64,000 nucleotides of DNA, taken from Dactylorhiza incarnata (lineage: Eukaryota > Streptophyta > Magnoliopsida > Asparagales > Orchidaceae). A program made the translations under genes and the position numbers. Below the pieces are notes generated by a model, which was not told the DNA's origin, searched no databases, and saw only the letters and a list, made by a program, of their open reading frames with translations. Of this stretch, positions 10,685 through 23,171 are shown piece by piece (within the stretch, counting starts at the first letter, position 1; each line of letters begins with the position of its first letter). The stretch is taken from positions 7,688,001 to 7,752,000 of the forward strand of contig JAWHQI010000049.1 in assembly GCA_033032865.1 (NCBI GenBank), in the 5' to 3' direction.

Positions 10685-11584
10685 TGAATAGGACTTTTGA
10701 ATTTTACTTGATTAGCTTTAGCAGTTTTCAGAATTAGTTCAAGCAAATCAACAAACACAGAAAGCACACGATAATTTATAGTGGTTCCCCAAAGACAGTG
10801 TGTCTATGAGTAGTCCACTTTCCCCCTCCACCCTTCTAACAGTGTGTTAGACAGGGCCAACTTCTCCAATCTCGGCTCAAAGAGCTTACATCACAATTTC
10901 CTCAGAACTTCTCAGATCAAGAATGATCCTACCTCAGGACACAAGTCCCTACAACTCAGAGCTATCACCAGCTTCTACCTCAGGCACAGCTGCCCTACAA
11001 ACTCAGAGGATAACACCTCCTACAGCTCAGACAATAATGTCCTACAACTCAGGCTGTTAAGCCCTACCTCAGATCTTCTCCAGATCCTACAGCTCAGACC
11101 TCTCCCAGGTCCAACTACTCAGAGGACTCCTCCTCCTACTTCTCAGTCCACCTCCTGGTCCTACTTCAGGCTGTTAAGCCCTAACTCAGATCTGCTCCAG
11201 ATCCTACACTCAGGCCTTCAGCCCTACAACTCAGAACCCCCAGGTTCCTACAATCTCAGACCAAAAGGTCTTATAGCTCAGGCAAAATGCCCTACAAAAA
11301 AATGATTTAGAAATATTCTACAGTAGAGGTACTCTCCTGTAGATCCTGCACTGTATGTGCTTCCTGTAGCTGAAGATGTCGATGCCAGTTACTAACTTGA
11401 TCTTCCTCTTCGACAGAGTGATGGAAGATCACCTTGCTCCTTCTTGCAAAGGAGCTAACTTTCTTTCTCTGTTTTCTTCTCCTTGTTCAGTGAGCAGGAT
11501 GAAGAAGATGAGAGCTTCAGCCGTCAATGTAATAGTTGATCTCTTTTGCACGCGACGGTCCTTTTAAAATGTGCCCTAACTCTT

Positions 11585-11593
11585 CCTTTTATA
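11585..11593 (-). promoter_or_regulatory. D LTR TATA box
   Basis: The minus strand reads TATAAAAGG, about 115 bp downstream of the word cluster. It is the likely core promoter of the element. Confidence 0.55.
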
Positions 11594-11708
11594 CATCTCT
11601 GATCTTCAACGACTCTTAGCTGATCTGCTGAGAAGTATGGGAGAAGCTGGTGGACCCCACACAACTTTTCTGCAACTAGTCGTATTTGCAGGTCCCGCCG
11701 CCCTTCTT

Positions 11709-12113
11709 CTCGGTAGAGAAGGACTGCGCTCGACGAACGCGGAACACTCTATGCTCGATGAACCAGCTGTCCCCTGCGTTCGACGATCTTGCCAGTCCAG
11801 CGTTCGACAAACTTGCCTTGTGTGTCTTCTCAGCGGCTCCTTCTTTGATCTCGTCTCAGCGGTCAACGAACGGCGTTTAGCGTTCGACAAACTTGCCTTG
11901 TGTGTCTTCTCAGCGGCTCCTGCTTTGATCTCGTCTCATCGGTCGACGAACGGCGTTCATCGTTCGACGAACGGCTGTCTTCGTTCGACTACCACGCTGA
12001 TTCTCAGCGTATAATGAACTTATAAGCGGAGGCACCTTCTTCTCAGCGGATATGCTGAGACGGCTCCTCGTCTCAGCGGTTTTGACCCCTCATCTCAGCG
12101 GTTCAGCTGAGAC
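11709..12113 (-). repeat. D LTR cluster of TTCGACGAAC and CTCAGCGG words
   Basis: CGTTCGACGAACG-like palindromic words alternate with CTCAGCGG/CCGCTGAG words over about 400 bp. Part is an exact-length tandem duplication: units beginning GCGTTCGACAAACTTGCC start at 11800 and 11880 (80 bp). Confidence 0.75.
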
Positions 12114-12291
12114 AAAACATCATCTTTTGGGAGATGATTTCTCCATATCTAAGGGATGTTTGGCCCTTCCTTTTGAGTCACCTGCACCTGTATATCTTAC
12201 ACAAGTATAGCTCATCAAATTCAATATGTCCTTAGCATTGAGAGTGATGCCTCTTCAAATCAAGGTACTATTGAGGGAAATATACCCAACA

Positions 12292-12934
12292 AGTCCTTTC
12301 GTCGAAACTCACCCAATTCGATGATATGAGCTACCGATTGCGCTAGCCCTATAGACTGACACTAGCTCCTTAGCTCAGAATTTCGTGAACTTGTCGCACC
12401 TGAAAACTGAGGTCTTACACATCACCTGGATTGCATCCAACCGTTCCTCTGTCTGTACTACTAACTCAGTCCCCGCATAGGATGGTAGGGGGAGGCCTCG
12501 AAAGACACTCAACCAATTTTCCCCTGGGTTGGGGGCCTGTACCGGGGCCTGCCGTTGTTTACATTGGTAGCATACTTGTGGAGGAGGTACTCTACCTTAT
12601 TAGGTGGCTCTCTGATCTGTAGCGGCTATGGAGCCAATAGTGCTGGAGGCCTCTGCTCTTGCCTGAAGTAGGGATAGGGTCATCCCCCACCACTCCAGCT
12701 CTGAATCCCGGGTCTTACCTCCCAGAACCGCCATCTTGATAAGTCAAACCAATACAGTCCACTAGTCAAGTTGGCCTAATCTCATCGTTAAGTGGACAAA
12801 ATTATGTGATTTACCTTATGGGCATGCCATTGCTTCCGCTGCTAGTTTGTCCTCAAACTAAGCTCAAGCGGGGTGGCCCAAGGTTTATGGACATCTTTTA
12901 CTTGGATCGAAAGTCGGATAAGCTGATACCAGTT
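12292..12934 (-). other. Probable internal 5' region of element G, non-coding or decayed
   Basis: This stretch lies between the outer edge of the D 5' LTR and a primer-binding-site-like sequence read on the minus strand. By position it would be the leader and start of gag of the element into which D inserted. I cannot recognise a gag domain; open frames here are short. Confidence 0.35.
12917..12932 (-). promoter_or_regulatory. G primer-binding-site-like sequence
   Basis: The minus strand reads TGGTATCAGCTTATCC, matching initiator-Met tRNA over the first nine bases. It is two bases inside a TCTTACA terminus, as expected for a Gypsy 5' LTR. Confidence 0.45.
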
Positions 12935-13827
12935 TGTAAGACCCTCTTTTTTTTGCACGTTCCCGAGTCTCACCGCCCAGAACCGACATCTTTGCGGTGA
13001 TAACAACTCACAAGATGGTCGCCACCACAATACGCCGATTCTGCTAGCTAATCAACATCATCCAGGTCAACCACAATTCATAGCAACAGAAGAATTAAAT
13101 GAAATAAGTCCACAAAATCACACAATATATATGAAAATCACAATACAAATGTCCACGATGAGAAAGTACTAAAAACAAATGATGGTTAATGCCCAGTACA
13201 TCAAAATCCTCAATACAGGTTCACTCATGCTCATGCGGAAGTCTCAAAAACATTTACATCCATATCTAATGCGGCTACTGCTGGTACGAGCTGCTCCATC
13301 TTGTCATGTTCTCTTGTCCAGGTCTCCTGAATGAGGTCCTGCTATGAAAAGTAAACCAGAGTAGGTGAAGAAACAACTAAAGCAAGTAATGAAACAATTA
13401 GAGCAGCTATGAAAGTAACATTAACTTATGTGTATACACACACAAATACATAAGCTAAGGGATCTGGCAATATGTAAACTCATCGTATAAAAGAGCCCAT
13501 ACTAATTTAGACGATGAGGTCTGGTTGTGCAATGATGTTATGCTATGCTATGCTGTGCAATGTAATGATGCAACTCACGCACACGACTCTGTACGTACAG
13601 ACCTTTTGTTAGTTCCCTCTGTTCGAGTGTGTCAACTCAGGTACACAGTTGAGGCAAACAGGGCAGTGGATTGGGCTGTCCATTTCTAGGCTTATGTCAC
13701 ACATCTCTCAGCCTAGACCTTACGTACGCCCCTAAGAAGACACAGGGTATCCGTGTACTATCTGGTAAGCACCACCTCTATCCCGCTTTTCGAGCCTCCG
13801 CTTAGGTACACCCCGTTGAGGCAAACA

Positions 13828-15577
13828 TGTAACACCCTACCAATACAAATAATATAATAGTAGGTCCGACCTAGACCCCACGCCATACTATACACACTAG
13901 CTAGGCATCATAAGGTGATAATCAGAAAAGAACTACAACTACATGAGAGTAAATAAAGCGTAAGAGGAAGCATTTGATTAAAACATCTTTTAAAACTGTC
14001 CACTATCCCAGGAATGAAACAATAGAGTTATGGCCTTAAAGCCTTACATTGAACAATGTATTAAACTCAAACATACATCGGCACGCAGGCCGACAATTCA
14101 TGAAAAGCAGAAAGGAGGTTGGCCTTCGAGGGCCAACTCAGCAAAAGGGGCCACCGCCCGCTATTTCCCGCTTAGCTCACCTACACCTGCAACAACAATC
14201 CACCAAAACGTGGCAACAAGTAACCGGTCAGCTAAAGCTGACCAATATTATAACGACCCCACCCCTATAGTCGGGGTGGTGATACTCCTTCCCCTGCAGG
14301 CAGACAGTATAGACATAGATTGTCAAAGTGCGTTCAAGCACCACATGTATAAGCAATCAACACCAACGTTGGCACGCACGACCACATGTTTCGTGCTCTC
14401 AAGGCACTCTCAGGGTGTACTCTCTGAGCCACACCTAATAACTCCTTAGACAAAGAGTTCGCATGAGCTTTGGACGTCAAGACTAACTTGCCTTACAGGC
14501 CATTCCAAACATCTTACGGTGCACCGAGGAACTACCTCTTCACCGATTCGGTATGGGGGCGGGTTTGGATCAGCAAAGCACGTGCTCAAAACATCGGCAT
14601 CAATCGTCCGATGCGAGTACGGCTTCACCTCAGCCCGAGCAACGAAAGGAGGCTTCACTCCTCAACATACAACTCCCTATGACCCACCGCCGACGCTAGC
14701 TCTAGCGCCGGGCGGTAGTGACAGATCATTGAATTCGCCCACAACTTTGGGTATTTCCTGGAGGTTAACTCCAGGACTCCCTGCAGTACACTACCATACA
14801 TAGAACCCGAAAATAGCGCATACAAAATCACGGAGTCTTCTCCGACATAATCAACAATATAGCCATCACCAATCCAGACCAACCTATCCGGATGGGTTTC
14901 ACACACAGTGCCTATATTCATACTACGATTCTAGATGCTATATGCAAGTAACCAAAGGGGATCGAAATGATCAACCCACTAGAAAACTTCCCTTTCTCCA
15001 CCAATCCGTGGGGGGTTTTCCATGCAAACATGCCATAAAAAGGAGGACTTCACTTGTCCAAGTAGAAGATCGTTACCCTTGTCATTTTCTTTGGCTCCAT
15101 GAGAATCCAAGATTCCAATAGGATGGAAAGGACCACACCGGGCTGCTCTCCGCGGATTTGTAAACGGCTCGCGATTCGGAGCTTCGGAGCACCGTCAATG
15201 GCGGAAATGACCTTCTTCTTCCTCCTTGGCTTTCTTCTTTCTCAAGCTTGAAGAGAGATAAGACTTAGAATAATAAGGATAAACACTCCTCTGGTCAAGC
15301 CCTATGAAATATCAGAATAAATCCTAACCATTGGATCTAAAACCCTTTGGATTTGACGGCCACGATTTCAAATCACGGATCTATACCACAACCTACCGCT
15401 GACACCAGCGATAGCACCAACACTAGCTCTCGTCGACTCTGCTAGCTTTCGTTGATTTGGCTATCTCCCGTCGATTCAGATAGCTTCCGTCAATTTTGCT
15501 AGCTCCAGGCGGTAGCTACTACCGCCGGCGCTAGCTTCCAGCAACAAATTTCTATTCTAAGGTTTTGTGGTGTTACA
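13828..15577 (-). repeat. B 3' LTR (1,750 bp)
   Basis: Read on the minus strand it begins TGTAACACCACAAAACC right after the tract TCTTAAGGGGGG and ends AGGGTGTTACA. It closely matches the other B LTR and more distantly the A LTR. A cluster of GCTAGCGCCGGCGG and CGTCGA words lies at 15390-15535. Confidence 0.9.
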
Positions 15578-15611
15578 ACTCCACCCCCCTTAAGAGAATT
15601 TTGGCCCAAAA

Positions 15612-18600
15612 TTATGAAAACAGCAAGGTACAAAAATAATTTATACCTGAAAGGAAAAGCTCGGGGAACTCCACAAGCATGGTTAGCTCTCTTTCCCAAG
15701 AGAGTTCCTCTTTTCCGCAGTTGTCCCAACGGACCTTTACCATTTGGATGACTTTGTTCCGCAATTGGTTCACCTCGGTATCTTCGATGCGTATGGGCTT
15801 GACTTTCTTCTCTAGCCCAGCATCAATCGGCACCTCGTCAACCGCAACAATATGTGTAGGCTCTTTCACAGCCTTTCTCAACATGGAGATGTGGAATACG
15901 CCATGCAACCCACTTAACTCCTCAAATAGAGCAAGCCGATAGGAAGCTTCACCAATGCGTTCTAGAATCTCAAACGGTCCTACGTACCTTGGACTCAGCT
16001 TTTTCAAGCGTCGGATCCTCGATACTCCCTTGAACGGTTTGATCTTCAAGTACACCCAATCACCAATGACAAACTCGACGTTCCGGTGATGCACATTGTA
16101 GTACTTTGCCTGCCTATCTTGGGCAAAGAGTAATCGCTCTCGTATTGCCCAAATTGACGTATTCGCCTCATCCACATCCTTGCGCTTCAACAACTTTGTG
16201 TCTCCCGTTTCAGCTCAAGCTAACGACGTATGACATTTCCTACCATAAAGGGCTTCGAACAGAGTTATTTTTATACTTGATTGGTAGCTGTTGTTGTAAG
16301 CAAACTCAATCATATAGAGATGATCCTCCCATCTCTTTCTGAAATCCAGGGCGCACATCCAGAGCATGTTTTCCATCATCCTATTGGTCCTCTCGGTCTG
16401 TCCATCCGTTTGCGGGTGGAAGGTCGTGCTAAATTTCAGCTTAGTACCCAATAGTTGGTGGATTAGTTTCCAATCATTAGATGTGAAACGCCCATCGCGA
16501 TCACTCACGATGCTACGGGGAACTCCGTGCAATCGTACAATACTATCAATGTATAACTTTGCGAGCTTTTCGACAGAATCGTCTTTCCGATTCAGAATAA
16601 AGTGTGATACCTTTGTTAAACGATCTACGATCACCCAGATGACGTCGTTTCTATGCTGTGATCTCGTCAATCCGTGCACAAAATCCTTTGAAATATCGTC
16701 AAACTTCCACTCCAGAATCGGCAAAGACTTCAGAAACCCACCAGGCCTTTGACATTCAGCCTTTACTAACACGCAAGTATGACACTTTGCCACGTAGAGT
16801 GTAATATCTTTCTTCAATCCTGGCCACCAAAAGAGTTTCTTCATATCCATATACATCTTTGTGCTCCCCGGGTGAATCGAGTACTTGGTAAAGTGAGCCT
16901 CGTACATTAATTCCTCCCATAAATTTGCCACTTTTGGGTCGTACAATCTCGCATCTTTCCATAGAAGACCGTCGTCGAAAGAGAATTCAGCGCTAGACCC
17001 ATCCAAAGTCTTCGCATTGTAACGTTTCATGCTTTCATCCAGCTCCAAAGCTTGGTGAACTTGGTCGGCAAGGTCGTATTGAACCTCCGTCCAGTTCAAG
17101 CATATAGTAGAAGACGCTCTCTTATCGACACAAGTGATATGCAGGGACTCTAGATCACGGATTAGACGCTCATCATGCATCAAAATCCAACTTGCTTGCG
17201 TGGGAGCCCACCGACTCAGCGTGTCTGCAACCACATTCCCCTTTCTGGGAGTGTAACGAATAACAAAGGTGTAGTCCCCCAGGAACTCCATCCACCTCCT
17301 TTGTAGCATATTCAACTCCTTCTGGTCCAGCAGGTACTTGAGGCTTTTGTGGTCGGTAAAGATGTCGATCTTCACGCCATATAAGTAGTGCCTCTATAAC
17401 TTAAGAGTGAATACCACGGTCGCTAACTCCAAGTCATGGACCGGGTAGTTCCTCTTATGTACCTTCAATTGTCGGGAGCCATAAGCGATCACCTTTATAA
17501 AGTACACCAGAATGCAACCCAAGCCACTCCTCGATGCGTCCCTATATATTTCATAACCTTTCGTTCCACATGGAGAGCATAGAATGGGCGCCGTGGTCAG
17601 ACGGCTCTTCAGCTCCTCAAAAGCTCGTGCGCACTCAGGTGACAAAACAAACTCCTGATCTTTCCTAGTCAGCTTAGTGAGAGGAAGTGCGATCCTCAAA
17701 AAGTTCTCCACGAAGCGCCTATAATAACCGCCAAGTCCTAAGAAGCTTCAGACTTCACCCACATTTTTCAGCACAGGCCACTCTCGGATTGACACTATCT
17801 TCGTCGGATCGACTGCTATTCCTTCACCACTAACAACATGACCAAGGAACGCTACTGATGGTAGCCGAAAATCGCATTTGGAGAACTTGGCATATAGCTG
17901 ACTCCTCCTCAAGGTAATCGTCACTGCGTGTAGATGCTCTGTATGCTCCTCTTCAGACTGAGAGTATACCAAAATATCGTCAATGAAGACGATCACAAAT
18001 CGGTCCAAATACTATCAGAACATTCTATTCATCAAGTCCATAAATACTGACGGCGCGTTGGAAAGGCCGAACGGCATAACCGTGAACTCGTAGTGCCCGA
18101 AGCGGGTACTGAACGCCGTCTTTGGAATATCACATTCCCTTATACGAAGCTGATAATAGCCGGACCTTAAGTCTAGCTTCGAGTATACCGTCGACCCAAC
18201 CAGTTGGTCGAATAAGTCATCGATTCTTGGAATCGGATAACGATTCTTCTAAGTCAGCTTATTCAGCTCTCGATAGTCGATGCATAGACGCAAGATCCCG
18301 TCCTTCTTTTTCACAAATAGAACTGGTGCACTCCAAAGGGATGAACTTGGACATACATAGCCTTGCTATAGCAGTTCCTGCAACTAAACTTTCAACTCTG
18401 CCAATTCCTTTGGCGCAATCCGGTACGGTGAGCGTGACACAGGTTTGGCACCTGGCACTAACTCGATACAAACATCAATATCTCGATGGGGTGGAGCCCC
18501 AGGGAGTTTGTTAGGAAACACGTCCACATACTCTGCCACCACAGGGACATCACTTAAACTAGGCTTAGGCGTCAAAGCCTCCAACAACGTGAAGAACAAC

Positions 18601-19055
18601 GCCCTGCCTTTTCTCACCGCCTTGACCACCTGGAGAGCAGACATCAGCGACTTGTTCGCTCCTCGCATACTTGCAAATGTGGTCTCGTCACTAGTGTTCT
18701 TTCCCATAGTAACCTCCTTTCGATTGCAAACTACGCATACTCGCTGCTTCGAGAGCCAGTCCGTGCCAAAGATTACGTCAAACTCAGCTAGTGGTAGTAG
18801 TGAAGCTTCCAAGTCAAAATCCTGATTCCCAATCAACACCTTTACACGACTCAACCTATCCGCGCTCATCCAAGATCCATTGGGCAGCACTACCTCCAGT
18901 CTATCCTTCACCAGGGTAGATGGAAATCTGATTCGCAACATGAAGTCCTTAGACAAGAAGGAGTGTGATACTCCAGTATCGAAGAGAGCTCTCGCCGGAT
19001 AGTTGAAAATTAGGACGAAGCCTAAGAGCACATCAACAAAGGTATAGTCGTACAT
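15612..19055 (-). pseudogene. pol: B pol: protease to chromodomain-like tail, one frame with about ten stops
   Basis: All segments fall in one phase. Protease comes first (LFDTGVSHSFLS active site near 18970; FDVIFGTDWL near 18770). Reverse transcriptase follows, with FIDDILVYS near 17975. RNase H is at 17600-17200, with RDAS where SDAS is expected. Integrase comes next, with its zinc motif near 16900-16770 and D, D, E in [11 protein letters not shown] and GQTERT. The tail VRWDNCGKEELSWERE lies near 15700. Nonsense codons occur near 18382, 18367, 18250, 18015 (a pair), 17748, 17394 and 16215. At least two sit where relatives have Trp. No frameshift was found across 3.4 kb. The copy is dead but its frame is remarkably preserved. 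Confidence 0.85.
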
Positions 19056-19065
19056 GCAGTATAAA

Positions 19066-20263
19066 TCACGTTAAGCTGTAAAAGCTAAATTTTAATTCAT
19101 ACCTGTGACATTGACATTTTGTCAGATGACTTCTTGATGGACCTGCGAATAGACTCTCGGCTGGGCCGAAGGTTGCTGGGAAGCAAAAGACTCCGCAGCT
19201 TTGTCTTTCTCCGTATAAGATGAACCCACCGCACGAGCATAGTCCACCGGTCAGTTTCCTGGCCTCGGGGACCACTTCGACACACTAGGGCTTTGCGTCC
19301 CACCTTCCCACAGATGAAACACGTAATAGGACCCCGCACAGAAGTTGCACCCGATACGTTTGAAGGAGCTGGTTCCACGAACATAGACTTCCTCTTATTT
19401 TTCCTGAACTCAGGCTTTGATTGAGAGGTCGGCGTGAGGAATTCTAGTTTCTTACTGAGGCCTTTTTCGCATTGCACTCTTTGCATATCTAGTTCCAGTA
19501 ATCTGGCAGTTTGCACCATAACCTGGAAGCCAAAAATTATAGGGCCTGCCAAAAGTAGCCTTAACTCATCTCGAAGTCCTTCATAGAATTATTCGTCTTT
19601 GTTTCCTCATCTTCTACAACAGATCCCGCATAGCGACTCAGTCTCGTGAACTCATGCATGTAGTCGTTCACCGAACGATCACCCTGAGTTAACCGCAGAA
19701 ACTGGTTTTGCAACGCAATGCGCTGGGCAGAGGGAATAAACTTCTGGAGAAACAGACCTGTGAACTCTGCAATCGAGACCTGTGCGCTTCCAGTTCATTC
19801 CACCAAAGCCCTGCCTCTCCATTCAGAAGGAAAGTGGCTAAGGTGACTTTCATCGCCTCTTCAGTTGCTGTTTCCCTTAGTGTCTTCTTTACTATTGCCA
19901 GCGAATCCTCAGCCTCTGTTAGGGAGTCGGTCCCAAGGAAGGTGGGAGGGTTGAAGCTTAGAAAGTGCTTCAATTGCTGGTCTCACGCTCGCCTCGCAGC
20001 TACATGTTCCACTCTCGGTTCCACTCTGGGCTCTACAACAGGTTCCGTTCTCAGCTCCACTGCAGTAACAAGCACTGGGCCACCTCTGGAGTAGGAGTAG
20101 TAGGCTGTGTAAGCCATCTAGTTTGGTTATTGATCATCGCGAAGACAGCTTCAACGACTAATCTAACCATCTCAGCAGAAGGAGTGGTCGTTGGTATCTC
20201 AGCAGACACACTACTTTCAGCAGTGTTACGGGGTCGAGACTTCCCCGCACCACTCCTAGTCAC
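19066..20263 (-). pseudogene. gag: B gag, frameshifted
   Basis: The N-terminal part starts at the ATG at 20263. A Retrotrans_gag-type core is visible at 19973-19700 (LSFNPPTFLGTDSLTEAED, LATFLLNGEAGLWWNELE). A zinc-knuckle relic, CFICGKVGRKALVC, lies near 19320, with Arg where the conserved His belongs. Three different frames are used, so at least two frameshifts are present. Gag would package element RNA and guide particle assembly. Confidence 0.75.
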
Positions 20264-20470
20264 CTATAATCGTGCAAAACACAGATTAGGGACCGAAAAC
20301 ATAACAACAAACAAGCAAGGAGCGCTCAGGTTACGCAAACAAACACGCTTTTCATTCCTAAGTGGACATTCTTGTTAGTTTTTAAATTGTTTTAGGTGAA
20401 CGCACAACACGTGCACTCCACCCCTTAAAAGGAATTTGGCCTCGAATTCACGAAACTATGGATCGATTCT

Positions 20471-20485
20471 TAAAATCCGATACCA
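20471..20485 (-). promoter_or_regulatory. B primer-binding site, iMet-like
   Basis: The minus strand reads TGGTATCGGATTTTA three bases inside the 5' LTR end. It matches initiator-Met tRNA at TGGTATC and then diverges from the usual AGAG. Confidence 0.6.
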
Positions 20486-21622
20486 AATTGAAACACCGTG
20501 CCAGTATAAATAATATAACAGTAGGTCCGGCTGGGACCCCACGCCATATACACACTAGCTAGGCATCATAAGGTGATAATCAAAAAAGAAATGCAACTAC
20601 ACGAGAGTAAATAATGCGTAATCGGAAGCATTTGATTAAAACATCTTTTAGAACTGCCCACTATCCTAGGAATGAAACAATAGAGTTATGGCCTTAAAGT
20701 CTTACATTGAATAATGTATTAAACTCAAACATACATCGGCACGCAGGCCGGCAATACATGAAAAGCAGAAAAGAGGCTGGCTTTCGAGGGCCAATTCAGC
20801 AAAAGGGGCCACCGCCCACTATTTCACACTTGGCTCACCTACACCTGCAACAACAATCCACCAAAACGTGGCAACAAGTAACCGGTCAGCTAAAGCTGAG
20901 CAATATTATAACGACCCCACCCCTATAGCCGGGGTGGTGATACTCCTTCCCTGCAGGCAGACAATATAGGCATAGATTGTCAAAGTGCGTTCAAGCACCA
21001 CATGTATAAGCAATCAACACCAACGTTGGCAAGGACGACCACATGTTTCATGCTCTCAAGGCACTCTCATGGTGTACTCTCCGAGCCACACCTAACAACT
21101 CCTTAGACAAAACGTTCGCATGAGCTTTGGCCGTCAAGAATACCTTGCCTTACGGACAATTCCCAACATCTTACGGTGCACCAAGGAGCTACCTCTTCAC
21201 TGATCCGGTATAGGGGCGGGTTTGGATCAGCTTTTCCCGTGCTCAAATCGTCGGCATCAATCGTCCGACACGGGTACGGCTTCACCTCAGCCCGCGCAAC
21301 GAAATGAGGCTTCACACCTCAACATACAGCTCCCTGGGAGCTACCACCGGCGCTAGCCCAAGCGCCGGGCGATAGTGACAGATCATCGAATCCGCCCACA
21401 ACATTGGGTATTTCCTGGAGGTTAACTCTAGGACTCCCTGCAGTACACTACCGTACATAGAACCCAAAAATAGCGCATACAAAATCACGGAGTCTTCTCC
21501 GACACAATCAACAATATAGCCATCACCAATCATGACCAACCTGTCCGGATGGGTTTCACACACAATGCCTATATCTGTACTACGATTCCGGATGCTATAT
21601 GCAAGTAACCAAAGGGGATCGA

Positions 21623-23171
21623 TGATGCAAAAACCTTAGCACACCGCTATAGGCAGTAGCAAGACTGCGGCATGAAATGGCAGTGTACCGATCGTTCAAG
21701 TAATATAAAACGAGGAGTAAGTCCCCGAGTATCGATCTCAAAGGAATACAGTAAGGTGGAGTTAACTATTGAGGAAGGACTTGAGATCGAAGTACTTAAG
21801 TCGGATGGATGCGAAAGTGGGTGATTTGGCTTGTGGAAAATAAAAGAAAACAACTACTCAACTATTCCTATGCAGGCCTTGAGCGCACTGCTTCGCTAGG
21901 CGGGATGGAAACTACGTAGGCTTTGAACGCACTTCTTCGCAAGGGCGGATGGACGAGTAGGCAAGCGGATGAAGTGGAGGGTGGAGTGGATTTGGTGGCG
22001 CACCTCCAATACACAATAACCAAATGGTTTCTTAGAAATATGAAATAAACATTGCTATTAAAGATTACAGTGCATATCATCAAAAAATACAAGAATCTAG
22101 CCTATAATATCATTGCAAGTTTGAAAGAGAGTAAGAGTTCGACCGAATCCGAAGGCTCGTTGAGATTCATGGTTGGAATCATTGGGTTGTCAATCCGCGT
22201 CCAAGCTCAGTCTACAACTACATTCGGGGTAGAGGAGAGCTGTCTACCTCCCAATGTACCCGTCTTCTTCGTGTCACGATTCGCTCGGCTTCAATACATG
22301 ACTCCCAAGCATGATCCAGAGATCTAGGCGGAGATCCTTCCTTTTGAAGCTTGTGGATGATGGAGATGGCCGAGGTGATCTCCGGGCTCTAGATAAGCGT
22401 GAAGATTAGCTCCGGAGCACCACCTGGTGGTGGAAGATGATGCAGGGGGAGAACATGTGTGGAAAATGGCGGGTTCCTCCTTTCTTTTCTCGCGATCCCC
22501 TCACAGCAGCATATTTCCTGCTTTAAATACTAAAACGGCGGAATTTAAGTCACGCACGGTCGAACGCATGGTCGTGCATTGGCCGTGCATTATTAATGAA
22601 AGAGCAGCGCCTTGCGGAAGAAGAAACAGCGCCCGTGCGTTTTACTCGCGCATGGGCGAAGCCGCCCGTGCGTAAAAATGCACGACCAAATTCAGATCGG
22701 CTGAAAACCAGGCAAAACAGGCGATCGTGTGTTTCCTTCGCGCACGTGCAGTCGCCCGTGCGTAAAAATGCACGACCAAAGTCAGATCACCATTTTCTAC
22801 CCACAAGAAGGCGCACTACCGCAGCCGTCCGTGCGTCAAGGAAAATGCACAACCGTGCGATACAAATAATCATGATTTTTTGGGTAATATAGGGTGATCC
22901 AACCACCTGCAAGAACATCAATAAAGCCGGGAATACTCTTCCAGCAACAATCCAACACAGAGAAAGGGTCGTGGAGCACCATGTGCTTACCCCCAACAAC
23001 AAAGAGCGCAAATGCACACCAAAACGGGCCTAAAAAGAGCACAGAGCACGTAAGTGCACATAAATGAGCATAAGAGAAATATAAGCAATAATAACTCGAA
23101 AACGATGTGCTAAAGAGTGAAAACTAGCCTGGATGAGTCCATAAAAGTGTATATAAATGGGACTCATTACA
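21623..23171 (-). repeat. C 3' LTR
   Basis: On the minus strand it begins TGTAATGAGTCCCATTTATA at 23171 and ends GGTTTTTGCATCA at 21623. The 5' LTR begins TGATGAGTCCC, so the two starts differ slightly. A cluster of CGTGCG/CGCACG words lies at 22545-22860, with a TATTTAAAG box just downstream (22521-22530). Confidence 0.85.

Larger units (their letters stand above)
4515..12291 (-). mobile_element. Element D: SIRE-like Ty1/Copia element with pol deleted
   Basis: On the minus strand the order is 5' LTR (10619-12291), an initiator-Met primer-binding site, gag, a stub of protease, then an env-position ORF and a polypurine tract at 4515. The 3' LTR is not in the window because element A sits at the tract. 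Reverse transcriptase, integrase and RNase H are absent: about 4 kb of pol is missing between roughly 7990 and 7800. The gag family (UBN2-like), two zinc knuckles and the extra ORF are typical of the SIRE/Maximus lineage. Confidence 0.85.
10619..12291 (-). repeat. D 5' LTR (1,673 bp)
   Basis: On the minus strand it starts TGTTGGGTATATTTCCC at 12291 and ends CTTTCA at 10619. It contains a word cluster (11709-12113), two tandem 80-bp units, a TATAAAAGG box (11585-11593) and, near its end, a poly-C tract in a CTATTCAC(C)nTCTAGG context, here expanded to 29 bases. The same tract context occurs in the LTRs of element E. Confidence 0.85.

Noticed and set aside
14030..14803. Several open frames in the B LTR, and matching ones near 20700 and 29080
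   Set aside because: They lie wholly in LTRs, are not conserved as proteins between copies, and show no domain.
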